Shown piece after piece: positions 1 to 11,700 of a stretch of 64,000 bases of DNA; position 1 is the first letter of the stretch; each line of letters opens with the position of its first letter. Below the pieces are notes generated by a model. That model was given only the letters and a program-made list of their open reading frames with translations, had not been told where the DNA came from and did no database searches. The stretch lies in the NCBI GenBank assembly GCA_022575985.1, contig JAKSXM010000142.1:1054001-1118000 (forward strand). Direction: 5' to 3'. Source of the stretch: Anagrus nilaparvatae. Its lineage: Eukaryota; Arthropoda; Insecta; Hymenoptera; Mymaridae. Made by a program: the position numbers and the translations under genes.

Positions 1-1487
1 AAGTTCTCGAAATCACTTGGACCAATCCATATATTAGATAGATTAAACGGAAATATTCGATATTTATATTCCACAAATATACATATTTTTATAGGAATAT
101 TATTATAATATTCATGTCGATACAATTTTATACTACCTGACTTTTATTCTAGATTAAACATAATGTAAATTCAACATTATAATAAAATAATATTCCATTT
201 TTTATACCAACTTGCATTAGTATATTTTTTTATTGATAAGTTTTTTTTCTTTATCTTATTTTTCTAAAAAAAAAACTTGCAATATTTTACTTATAAAAAG
301 AGAGATGTTTTAAAAGTTTTGTATATTTATTTGTAAAAAAAAATTTATTGAAAAATTTATAGTTTATGTGAGCTGTTGGTACAAGTTTATAAGAGATAGA
401 ATATGCAAAACTTTTATTTTTTATACTTTTGTGTAGGTTTTTATATGCAAGTTATAAAAATATGCATATTCCAAGTTTGCATTATGTTTATGTAATTCAA
501 ATATTTTAAATATGAAAAATTATTAAATTCTGTAGATTAATGCAAACATACGTGAAACCTCAAATGTAATTTTAGAATTTTAAAATTCAATGGAGATGAA
601 ATTTACATAGAATTTTGAAAAAAATTTTAATGATGTCTAAAATTCAGATAAAATAATAAATGTCATTTTAGATGAACGTCAATTCATAATTCTCGAGGGT
701 GTTACTAGATTTAAATTTTAATTTCAATGCAAAAAAAAATTTATCTTAATCTTTGTACACCATAACTTTTATTTTATGTTATAAGTGTCATCTTAATTTT
801 TCCAAGCTGTCAATTTTCTTTATTCTACGCACAACTACATTCTTCCTCCAAAAAAATTGACAGGTATTATGATTGCATGAAGTCTTAAAAATAAGTTTTT
901 TTTTTTTTAATAAATAATTTTATTATGATTTTAAATATTAAAGTTGTAATATTTGAGGGATTAGACCCCACCTGGGCCCAAGTTTTATTGAATGGTTGCA
1001 GAAATCGGGTCAAGTAATTTTTTCCAAAAGCACAACTAAAAATAAGTACTTTCATCCGACTTAGATTCCTAGGTCAAATCGCTGAGCAGTCACTTTTATA
1101 TTTCTAGCGTACTTTGATCAATTTGGTCAAAATATTCTTTAAAGCTCGCTAAAAGTTATTTGCCAACAGCAGTTTAAAAATTAGCGTATCCCATGGATTT
1201 TTTTGGGAGGTGTGGGGGGGGGGTGAAAATAGGTTATAAAACAAGAAACTTAAGTCTGATTAGAAAAATTTGAACCTGTTTATTTTGAGACATTTAAGCT
1301 CAAAGACAAAATTGCAAAATAATGATTTTCTCGCGTATGTGCAGTCTAAACTAAATTATAGACCCCAAAATATAATTTTGTCACTCGAGAATAAACTTTA
1401 ATTTCAATAAAAATTATATAAATGAGTAAATAAGCAAAAGACTCTTGGTAATAAAGAAATAGTCAAAAATTCAAAAACAATAAAACA
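1..1487. other. AT-rich intergenic stretch
   Basis: No open frame of note and no clear repeat structure were seen. There is a short G-run near 1213-1221. The right edge is bounded by the poly(A) signal of the minus-strand IR-like gene. A missing ligand-binding/channel part of that gene would have to lie here on the minus strand, and I see no coding-like stretch for it. Confidence 0.5.
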
Positions 1488-1493
1488 TTTATT
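1488..1493 (-). terminator. poly(A) signal of IR-like gene
   Basis: TTTATT on the plus strand reads AATAAA on the minus strand, about 28 bp downstream of the stop codon at 1523-1521. This spacing suits a real 3' end and argues that the short protein ends here rather than continuing by splicing. Confidence 0.5.
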
Positions 1494-1520
1494 AGCAATA
1501 AATTTATAATTAATACGAGT

Positions 1521-2150
1521 TTACAATTCGTTTTTACCAGATTTTTTCGGTGGGAACAATTTTGGCTTAACGTTAATCCTCTTCCTTTGCACATCTTTCA
1601 ACGATGGGTTATAAAACATGACTGTCGTATAATCGTCAGGCCTAACTTCCATAATAGTGAAGTGCACGATATTCATCGTCCAAGCTTGCATTATCATTTT
1701 CTTCAAGCTCTTCTCCGAATCGACGTCCTCGTCGTTCAACGATATTATCAGGCATTTTGGCTTTTTCGTATTAATTTTCAAATCTACGAACAATCTCAAA
1801 ACCTCTCTATAGTTCTTCACGTAATCCTCGAATTCGTCTTGATTCTGGAGAATGATGTTCAAAGTCGAATCGGACGGATGGATAACCGGCATGTTCAGAG
1901 GCCGTTGGTCGTTGCTGTACCTTATTTTCTTTAAATCAATCGTTACGCTCGGAATCGAATCGAAAGTTTGGTGAAGCACTTTATTTTTGTAAAGTATGTC
2001 CAGAGCCGACATGTTGTGCGTTATAAAAGTCACCTGACGCGGTTTTATTTCTTTATTAATCTGAGAATCCAGGTAAATCAACCAGTCGTCTTCGAGGCTC
2101 GAGCCAATGTCAAACGCGCAAACAAAAATTAAAAAAATTCCGAATATCAT
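1521..2150 (-). CDS. Secreted IR-type amino-terminal-domain protein (truncated ionotropic receptor-like)
   Basis: A 209-residue frame from the ATG at 2150. The first 18 or so residues form a signal peptide (MIFGIFLIFVCAFDIGSS), so I prefer this start to the in-frame ATG at 2225. The body resembles the extracellular amino-terminal region of divergent insect ionotropic receptors: a buried strand KCLIIS (about 132-137), then AWTMNIVHFTIMEV (about 156-169), YNP (180-182) and KLFPPK (197-202), as in the family pattern of an AW...(F/V)T(I/V)LE segment followed by YNPF and LFPDK. It stops where a receptor would enter its ligand-binding and channel domains; both are absent, with a poly(A) signal just after the stop. 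It is richer in G+C than its surroundings and has no internal stops. A splice-acceptor-like TTACTAATTTTCAG ends at 2233 on the minus strand, so a leader exon may exist. It is either a genuine short secreted product or a 3'-truncated receptor gene. The family call is by pattern memory only. Confidence 0.55.
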   Translation of the reverse strand: MIFGIFLIFVCAFDIGSSLEDDWLIYLDSQINKEIKPRQVTFITHNMSALDILYKNKVLHQTFDSIPSVTIDLKKIRYSNDQRPLNMPVIHPSDSTLNIILQNQDEFEDYVKNYREVLRLFVDLKINTKKPKCLIISLNDEDVDSEKSLKKMIMQAWTMNIVHFTIMEVRPDDYTTVMFYNPSLKDVQRKRINVKPKLFPPKKSGKNEL

Positions 2151-2235
2151 TTTTTTAAAAGATCCTACGACTAGCTCGACGTGTCCCTTACTGCGGCTAT
2201 ACGTGTCGTGCATAGATAATTGCATAGCTGACCTG

Positions 2236-2840
2236 AAAATTAGTAAATCGATAACTAGAAACGAAGTAGTTTTTGTTTATTGGTTTTAATTTTAAATTTA
2301 CCCCTTTTACCCCTTTTACCTATTACCTATTATTATCATTTTTAATAGATTTTCATAAATATTCCATTTTTCGTTTAAAACGGTACAGCAAATCTGAATC
2401 GTTAAAATTTTGCCTAAATGGAAATTTTTGTTTCGTTCACATCATTTGAGAAATCAGAAAATTGTACATTGTACATAAAAACTCGGTTTTCCAAATGTTG
2501 TTTTTTCTGCGCGGGTAAGCTTAAGCATTAGAACTTGAAATTGAAGGTTTAAAAGTTCTTTGAATGAGAAAATTTTTGAAAACTAGAATGAATTTAAAGC
2601 AGTAAACTATCAAAAACTAATGCATTCTTAACCAAAAACTTTAACAGAAACTAATAAATACGCCTTAATTAGCATTATTTTTTTAACTATGCAAAGCCTG
2701 CGTGTTTTGCATGTAGAAATAAAATTATTTTTAACGCCAAAATATCAGCAGGTTTCATATATCTGCTAAAAGGTAGTTTTTTGGATCTTGCTAGTGCAGA
2801 ATTTTAATAAATTTTAAGTCATAATCAGTTCATAATTAAT
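2236..2840. other. Intergenic, nothing recognised
   Basis: AT-rich sequence upstream of the IR-like gene. A short direct repeat of ACCCCTTTT occurs near 2300-2320. No coding signal seen. Confidence 0.4.
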
Positions 2841-2854
2841 TATTTATACCTGTT

Positions 2855-3005
2855 TCTACTCTAGTGCCCCTAGGATCCAGTAAGAATACGCTCTATGAAA
2901 TCGACCTTGAAATCTAGTGAAATTCTGCTTCAAGAAATCGTCTTTTGCTAGATTCATAGTGTACCTAGATATCTAGTAAAAATTAGCTCTATGAAATCGA
3001 CCCTT
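2855..3005. repeat. Repeat-G fragment (internal direct pair)
   Basis: Contains two related segments, about 2868-2915 and 2960-3002, each running GTGC/GTAC-CCTAG...AGTAA...GCTCTATGAAATCGACC. The same motif recurs at about 14060-14125 and in the 22313-22524 foldback, so it is a dispersed family. Confidence 0.5.
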
Positions 3006-3175
3006 TTAAATTTATGGACTTATTAGGATAATTTCAATTTAATGACTTATAATTTTCGATTTAGGGACTTCTAGGGACCCTAGAATACTTTAGGTGGAAA
3101 TTGTTATAAGTGAATATATTCCATTCTCGTTGGTTGTGTGAACACACAGCAAATCAGTTATAAGTTTTTTAATTG
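3001..3175 (-). repeat. Old repeat-C copy, partial
   Basis: Carries the 'rest of ... GATTTAGGGACTT' blocks of repeat-C followed by its conserved end, CTCGTTGGTTGTGTG...CAGTTATAA. It is diverged from the intact copy at 34457-34756 and lacks the G/C run. Confidence 0.5.
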
Positions 3176-3520
3176 TAATTTAGGGGAAAAAGTAATTTGG
3201 ACCGATTTTTGCGACCCTTGAAGTTGAAGTTGAGTCCCTCATTTACTGTATAATTTTCTGAAGATTTTACTAAAGTGACGTTGGAATTACCTTGCATTTA
3301 AAAAAAAAGTTATATTTTTACCATTTTGCATAGGCTATAAATACAATAAGTTTTGAATTTTTTATTTTTACCAGTATTTGTAGTAATTTAAATTAATAAA
3401 ATAAATAAAAAATTATTCATAATAAAACAGTAAGATAGTCTAATAATCTTTTCGCTTTTTTCGCCCAAAATACCAACGTCCAAATTCCGGGGAAGTTTCT
3501 TTATGTTTAAAATATAAAAT

Positions 3521-4412
3521 TATAGTTAGTCTAGTCGTAAAACCCTACACTGTAAAAAGTAACTTTCTTATATTAACAAAAAAATTATAACATTTTCGAA
3601 AAATTAGGAAATTTTCGAAAAAATTTGTAAATATTCGAAAAAAATCGTATTATAATTGATAATTTACAATTTTTTTTCGAAAATTTTCCAAAAATAGTTT
3701 TAAATTTACAACTTTTTTCGTAAATTCACAAAAAAAAAAAATCGAGAATTCTCGAATTTTTCGAGAATATACTAAATTTAGTAAATTTACGATTTTTTAC
3801 GAATATTTACAAATTTTTTTAAAAATTTACTAATTTTTCGAAAAAATTCTATTTTTTTTGTAAATCTAAGAAAGTTACTTTTTACAGTGTATTTCATAGT
3901 CACTTTTTTTAGCTGATAGGTCCGTGGAAGTCTGCGATAAAAATGGATAGTGAAATCATGTTCGACGATCCATAAAAAAGTACGTAATATTGATAAAAAT
4001 GCCAAAAAAATCGCTAAAGGAATGAAAAGTTGCCTATTGTGGGCAACTGGACCATCCGCGATAAAAACGGATTACAGAATCGTGTTCAGCGGCCTAAAAA
4101 ACTTAAGGTCCCGTTGGAAAATTCCACGGACCTCACGCAAAAAAAAGAATAGTAAAATTAACCTATAAAAATGTAGTAAATCAAATTAATATAGATTGGT
4201 AAATATAACCAAAAAATTAGTAAATTTTTCTAAAAAAATTGAGGTTTTAGTTTTATAAACAAATTTTATTAGTAAATTTTACTAATAATTTATAGTGACT
4301 TTTAACCAAACTGAATTTAGTAAACAACATCGTAATTTTAGTTATATTTTTTGTATGCGTGCTATCATCTAAAAAAAGTGACTATGAAATTGGACTCTAC
4401 GACTACACTATG
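3521..4412. mobile_element. Element L: TIR transposon interrupted by MITE-1
   Basis: The left end (about 3521-3547 plus 3890-3920) and the right end (about 4360-4412) form long inverted repeats. The shared core, TTTCATAGTCACTTTTTTTAG, matches its reverse complement at the right end in nearly every position, followed by GATAG/CTATC. The outer part of the left repeat (TAGTCTAGTCGT) is separated from the core by the MITE-1 copy at 3548-3889. The interior has two related direct segments of about 58 bp beginning near 3930 and 4055, sharing TGCGATAAAAATGG / CGCGATAAAAACGG. No transposase frame was seen. Confidence 0.65.
3548..3889. mobile_element. MITE-1 copy 1 (hairpin MITE)
   Basis: 342 bp starting CACTGTAAAAAGTAACTTTC and ending in the reverse complement. 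The interior is an AT-rich near-palindrome (TTTTCGAAAAA, TAAATTTAGTAAATTTAC). It is flanked by TA on both sides (3546-3547 and 3890-3891). It lies inside the left inverted repeat of element L. Confidence 0.8.
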
Positions 4413-5151
4413 CGTTTTATATTAAAATAAAAAATTTTTGCGGTTTCTCTGATGCTATTAGGTTCTAGATATAAAATCTTTTAAATATGAAAATTTTTTA
4501 ATTTTATTAAATGATCAAAATTTTTAATAAACATTTTGAAGAAATAATTGAAAACCTAGAAGCATTTAGAAAATTCCTATAATAAATACATCTCAACAAG
4601 TAATAAAATATATATATATACATTGTTTTGAAAACATGTTAAACTAGTAAAATTAATTGCACACTAATGCTTCTTGTCTCATATTATACATTATCAAGTA
4701 TATGAAGTTTATAATTTAATTTGCAAAGTTTTCATACACACACAAGTACCTGTGATATCAAGATACATTAATTATAAAAATTGAGACACATTTATATATA
4801 TTTTTTTCCAATATTTTGCATTTGTAGTAGTAATAAATGGACAAGTTTTTTTATATCAAGTTAAAGTGCATATTTTATAGAAATTTATACAAAAAGCAAT
4901 AAATTTAATTACTTTGTATCTGTACATATACTTTTTTATCTATTAAAAAAAAATCAATAAATTTATTAAGTACTACCTGTACACTATTTACAACCATCAT
5001 CAATATCGACTCTTACATAAAGAAAATCTAGATAATAATTTAAACAAAAATGTGTTTTTACTGCATTCAATTTTTCACAATTTTTTCAAGCATACGTGAA
5101 ACAAAATACTTGTAATTTACTAAAGTATAAATTTTTTTTCAACGTTTTCAG
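4413..5151. other. Upstream region or first intron of the large gene
   Basis: AT-rich, with a short TA run near 4607-4620. It ends in a good acceptor (polypyrimidine then TTTTCAG at 5151), so it is probably the end of a 5'-UTR intron. The transcription start was not found. Confidence 0.4.
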
Positions 5152-5701
5152 GTACGTAGTCACTAATAGATAAGGAAGAAAAAGAAGTAAATGTAGAAAC
5201 TTTTAGAAGCTGAATAGAAAAAAAGAAAAAAAAAAATTTTTTTACCACAGTATTCTAGACTACAGTATAGAAATAGATTTTTTTTTTTTTAAGAATCGAA
5301 CCTAACGTGTCGAAAAGAAAAATTGTAGTAGAGCATAAAATATATTCAAAAAAAAAGTATATAACTAAAAAATTTTTTTGTCAAAAAAATACATTTTAGA
5401 TACATAAGAATATAATAAAAAGTTTTTTAAAAAAGTGTATATCAGCAAAAAAAAAATTTTTTTTGTATATTAAGAAAAAAAAAGTATAACAAGAAAGTAT
5501 AAAAACATGTTTGGCATGAAAATTCGTAGTTGGATGGAAGCTCATATAGCTCGTTCGAGGAGTAAAAAAAAGGATAAAATAAAAAATGATTCAGATAATA
5601 ATAAAATTGATGATAATGTTATTATTGATGATGATGACGATCCTGATGTCGATGAGATCAAAATTTATAGTAAAACAAATAAGAAAAATGATTTTATTGA
5701 G
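5152..5701 (+). CDS. Large gene, exon with 5'UTR and first coding segment
   Basis: A splice acceptor (...CAACGTTTTCAG) precedes 5152 and a consensus donor GTAAGT begins at 5702. Coding starts at ATG 5507 and gives 65 codons ending in phase 0. The encoded start MFGMKIRSWMEAHIARSRSK is basic and is followed by a Lys-rich and then an Asp-rich stretch (DDDDDPDVDE). ATG 5516 is an in-frame alternative. Earlier ATGs in the leader are followed at once by stops. Confidence 0.7.
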
Positions 5702-8700
5702 GTAAGTTTTACTGAATTACTTGTTAATGCGTTATTTTATGTATATAAGAATATGAAATTTATGGGTTCTTAATATTGTTCAAAATAAAATAATCAGAAT
5801 AGTTTATTAGGAATCAAGGGCACAAACGTTTTAGTACTAACGTTTTAGAACTAGTGCACTAGCACTTTTTGTCCATGGTGATTACGATATTTTATGCCTG
5901 CCTTGACCTAGGATCTGTTCTACGTCCCTTTTTTATTAAATTATCTAAAAAAACCCAAAAATCTCATTGGAGTCTCCGAAATGATATATTAAACCCTTAG
6001 GAAAAAAGTATACATTAATTTAAAAAAATAAAATACCAGTCAACTCGATAGTTTGAAATTGACAAATCGCGTGCATTTGAAGAAAATTTCTTTAGACGAA
6101 ATTCTGCTAAAGCGCTGGCATATAAAACTTATTTTGCTCAGGAAAATGTACATTTAACTTGCCTGAAAGTTTGAAATTAATTGAAATTTATTATTATCCA
6201 AATAAGGTCCAAAAATTAAAGGAAACAGTTTGTTAAAAAGCTCTATTTAAACTTTACTTGCATGGGGTATTCAATATAATATTTGTACACAATAGTAAAA
6301 TAATTGGCCAAATGATCTTTTTGTTAAAAAGCTAAATAAGTTAAAGTTAAAAATTAAAAAATCTTCTGTTAAAATATAGTATGACACAACATCAAGTTAC
6401 AACATCTGTTGTTACAACATCAAGTTGCTGATTTTTGCATACTCGAACTCCTAAAATTAATCAGGCTTTACAACTTTAAAGATGATATGTGTTTCAAAAA
6501 AGTGGTCAAAGTATATGTTAGAGTTTCATGCGGTCATTTAATTGTCATATTGCTGACTAAAGTATACAAAACTAAATGCGATAGAACACCATAGCTTTTA
6601 TAAAAGGGTTCAAAGCACCCTAATATTAAAGTACTGCATGTTGTTTATTACTCCAGAAAATTATCATATTCCGAATTGTCATCTTGAATACAAAATGTTA
6701 CGAAAGTTTTTGTTCAAAACATAACTACCTATCACATCCATATTTGTATTTTCCTAATTACCCCAAAAAATTGACTAAAGTTACATCAAAAGCCTAATTC
6801 ATTTTTAGCATAATTGCTAACTATTAATAAAATATGTTTAAAATCAGTTCGTTTATGATAAAACGAGCCATATAGGTGTAAATTGTAAAGTTTACATGTA
6901 ATATTTTATTCATAAATTATATATATTGGTTTATATTTATACATAATGCAGGAATTTCGTGTTTAGCTTAGTAATATTATGTTCAAGAGAGGGTTTTTGA
7001 AATTATTTTCATATATACCTATATATATGATGAATAACGATTTTAACGTATAAAGGAAGGGTAGTTTTGTATATATGTATAGACATTTTCTAAATCATAT
7101 ATGTACATATACAAAATAATATTAACACTGTACGTATACCCTAAAACTTGAAAACTAAAATTTTGAATTTACTTTTTTATTGCTTTTATTTATTTTTTTT
7201 TTTTATGAAACCACAATAAAAAATATGTACCCTACATGCCAAATTTTTGTTATATGCAATTATTGTAAAACATAATTTTTATAATTTTATTTTTTTAAGG
7301 TATATATATATATATGTTACACCCGAAACTTGTAATTGACCATTTCATGAAATGGTCAAGCCCCTTGCCCAAGTCATGAAAGGGTCAAGATTTTTGACCA
7401 TTTCATGAATTGGTTAGAAATCTTCAATTTTTTTAGACGATTTGGTCAATAATTTTAGAATTAATAAAAATACAAATTAAAGTATTATAATATAATAAAT
7501 AATATTATAATATAAAATACATTTTTAATTATTAGTTATTAAAATCAAAGAATATAATACCGACTTCTGTATACTAAAATGTTATTTTTATTCATTCTAA
7601 AATTATTTACCAAATCGTCTAAAAAAATTGAAGATTTCTGATCAATTCATGAAATGGTCAAAAATCTTGACGTCTTTCACGTTTGGGGTGTAACATATAT
7701 AAAATTTAAATAAAATTATTTTGAAGCATATAAATATTGTAATACACTTGTTATTTACAGTTGATTTGGTTTTTTCAAATTTTTCTAGTTCTCTTGGGAA
7801 ATTTATTTATTTTCTTCTTGTCTGATTTGATTTTATCAAAAAATATATAATAAATTTTTAATCGTCTAAAAAAGTTAAATCCTTTTTATATTTACAATCA
7901 GATTTGACAAAACCTTATGTAAACGTTAAAAAAATTGAAATATGGATTTTTGCCCATTTCATATTTGAGAATATGTAGATTTTAGTACAAAAAAAGGTTA
8001 AGGTAAAATAAACTGCATGTATATTTTTGATTAAATTTCTTGATGTGAAAAGTTATGTATGTATTTGTAAAATTGAATATATAATTGAATTTTATTATAT
8101 TTGTTATATGAATTTACATATTTTAGTTAATTTGCAAAACTTGAGTATTTTAAAATGTAATTTTAAAAATAAACTTAGTTAATTTATGCCTGGTTTGTTA
8201 AAACTGGAATTCAATTTTAAGTTTTTGGAATAGAAATTTGAATTTTTATTACTTTATAATGGGAATTAATAAGGGGCTCAATAATAAACAAAAATTTTTC
8301 AAAAATTCGGGTGAATTTGATCTGTGAACGTAGCAATAATTTTAAAAAAGTTTAACTAAACCCGGACTGTTGTAACTCCCTATTTCAACTAAATCGAAAA
8401 ATCGAAATTATTTGAAGTCCCTAAATTGAAATTATTTAACTAAATTATTTAAGTCTCATTTGACCCCCCCCCCCCCCACCTTGATTTTCGAATTCCCAGG
8501 ATACCTCTCGCTATAATAAACATGTTCCATGTTAAAATACAAATTGTTAGTTATGTACGTGGTCTGAGTTTTTTGTTTAACTGACCAAAATTCAAATTGG
8601 AAGATATTTGCAAAAAACCAAATATGCTCTCGATTTAATATTATAAAAATACCTAATCTAATTTATCTGGAATAACGAAGAAAAAGAATAGTAAGAAAAT

Positions 8701-11700
8701 TTCTATTAGTTAGAGTATCCGGAACATACCCTATATCTTATTCAAGATATTCGTATACGCCCATGGGAATCAGCAACTGAATTTTTATTATCTCCACAAG
8801 TACGATTTCAACATAGTATAATCAAATGGTTAATCAAAAAGAGTCAAACAGGACAATATCTCTGTTATATAAGCAAAAGATTTAAAATATATTCATTATA
8901 TTTGTATTACTCATTTATTATTATTATCCCTTGAAAAATAATTCTCTTTGATACCAACATAAAAATTTTAAGCGCAGTTATGGGTCTCCATAATATAATC
9001 AGCTTAATTTTATGGGCATCTATTTAAGTTAATAAAAAACATTTTATTAAACTTATAAATTATACTATATAATATAAAAAAGTTTAAATTACGTATTACG
9101 CAATATCGTTGCTTTTGTAGTATAAAATAAATCCTTTTACAACCTTATAAAATATTCTTTGTCGTTCAATTAATTGGGTAGAATATTTTGCAAACGCATT
9201 TTATTGTATGGTATTTTTATTTAATTTATGTTAGCTTTTGTAAGCTCAGATAAATTCTACTAAATCTGAAAAAGAGCCTGGTATCAAAAAATGCTCATAA
9301 TGCATTTCTGAATGAAAGCAATAGTTTCTATCTTCCAGCCATTTTACATTAAGGGAGGGTAATTGTTTATAAAATTTTTTACTGGGAGGGATACCCCAGG
9401 AAGCCTGAAAATCAAGAGGGGGGTTCAAATATTCATAGAAAAATGCCACGTATGGAAAACCCTAAAGGGAAATTTTAGTTGAAAGTTGAATTTTTCTATT
9501 AGAACTCGTCATGCTTCCCTTCATATACTGAAGAAAACATTAAAAAAAGTTTTTTAAAAATCTAACAAAAAAATTTTTTTCTCATCGTACCACTGCGAGC
9601 GATTTTTAGCGATTTTTTTTTTTAACTTTCCTTACGTTTCAGGTCATTTGTATACTTCATTCATAATACGGGTTTGGTTGTGTTGTTACTGCACTGTAAA
9701 AAGTAACTTTCTTAGATTTACAAAAAAAATAGAATTTTTTCGAAAAATTAGTAAATTTTCAAAAAATTTTGTAAATATTCGATAAAAATCGTAAATTTAC
9801 TAAATTTAGTAGATTATCAAAAAATTCAAGAATCCTCGATTTTTTTTTTGTGAATTTACGAAAAAAGTTGTAAATTCGCAACTATTTTTCATAAATTTAC
9901 AACTATTTTTTGAAAATTTTCGAAAAAAAAAATGTAATTTATCAATTTTTCTTGCAAATTCACAAAAAAAAATCAAGAATACTCGAATTTTTCGATAATG
10001 TACTAAATTTAGTAAATATACGATTTTTTTCGAATATTTACAAATTTTTTCGAAAATTTACTAATTTTTTGAAAATGTTCTAATTTTTTTGTTAATATAA
10101 GAAAGTTACTTTTTACAGTGTGGACATCACCAGATTTGGTATAATATAGGTTTTTGGGTCACTGATTACGAATTTTGGGGTCTTTTTTGAAAGAAATTGG
10201 GGCCCACCTTAAATTAGCAAAAATTACCCCCGATATTAAGGGATATTTTTTATATATTTGTATGTACTTCGAGTTCCCAGATTTGGCCCATATGGATTTT
10301 TTGGACGACTAATTAAGAATTTCGTTGATTAAAAAAAAATTTTTTTAACAGTTTTTGCTAAATTAAGTGTAAAATTAATTTTTCATTAAAAAAATCACCG
10401 AAATTCTTTATTAGTGACCTAAAAAAATCCGTATGGGCCAAATCTGGACGCTAAAAATAGCAAAAATACCCCTTACTATAGTTACCAGTAATAATACAAA
10501 CTCACTCCCCCCCCCCGTATTATGACTGGAGTATGAGTGTAATCGTAATCGTTTGAGTAAGAAAAATAATTTCTACTACCCTTTTTCAGTCATACATAAA
10601 GGAGATTCTTAGTACCAACGAGGTTCATAGCAGACTTTTTTTTTCAGTTCTATGCTGAAAACAAGATCCAGACCCAATTTTAGTAACATAACTTAATTTT
10701 TTTTTTTCGAGAAAAATAATTTAACTTTGACATAGAATCGTGACTTGTACCCATGATACAGAATGGCGGTATTCAATGAGTCATGACTAGCTCTTTATTT
10801 TAGCCTGAAAATTTCATTTTTATTTAGTGTCAATAAGTAACTTCACTAGTGAGAATAATTTTAGTTTTATAAATACAAACATAATAATAAAAAAAACATT
10901 ACAGATAATGCGGATTTTCTGCAACACGCAGCTTGGATTAGCACAGTTTTAAAAAAATTGCAAATACCATAAGCTAGGATAACATAAAAAAGCATATTTT
11001 TTACTAAAAAATAAAAAATAACGTTTCTTATATTTATAATAAATTGCTGTTAATTTATAAATAATTCTTACTTGTATGCATCATAAAAAATTAGCTGCAA
11101 TTACCAAGAACTAAAAAAAGAGAAGAAAAAAATGATAATAATGGCCGTATTATCTTAAATTTATTATAGAGCTAAAAAAAAGTATAACGTGTTATACTAC
11201 TTTATAATCTCTTTTTATAAAATAAAGAAAAAATACAAGAATTCTAAAAAGTATGCTAAAAATTATTGTTGGGACACAAAATTTTAAATATACAGAAATA
11301 TTTATTATCTCATATTTTTTGTTTTTAAGAAATGTAAATAAATTTTATACTTAAATTTAAATAAGAATTCTACATTTTCAACTAAGTTTTTCTGATTGTA
11401 TAATATTCGGTTAAATACTTGGTAAAAAGGTCTTTTTAAAAAGCCTCGTATCAGCTAAAGCCTGAAATGAGGAAAAATAAAAATTACCCTGCTAGTATCC
11501 AAAATAAATAATGAGTCAGAAATAGTATTTTTACTACCCAATGCTTTAAAAATTAATGAACATTCTAAATTTTAATTATTGGTAATATTTAAATTATAAG
11601 CTGCAATTAAGGGCACTATTTTATGGCCAAGAGTCATATGTGATTTTTGTTTTCGTGCAATTTTCAGAGATACTTTTTTCCCTTATTTTAGACCTCACAA

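Noticed and set aside
1587..1934. 115-codon plus-strand frame
   Set aside because: Antisense shadow of the IR-like gene, which has a signal peptide and family motifs on the other strand.
3787..4168. Two overlapping 72-codon frames on opposite strands
   Set aside because: Both lie in MITE-1 or element L; Lys/Phe-rich chance frames.
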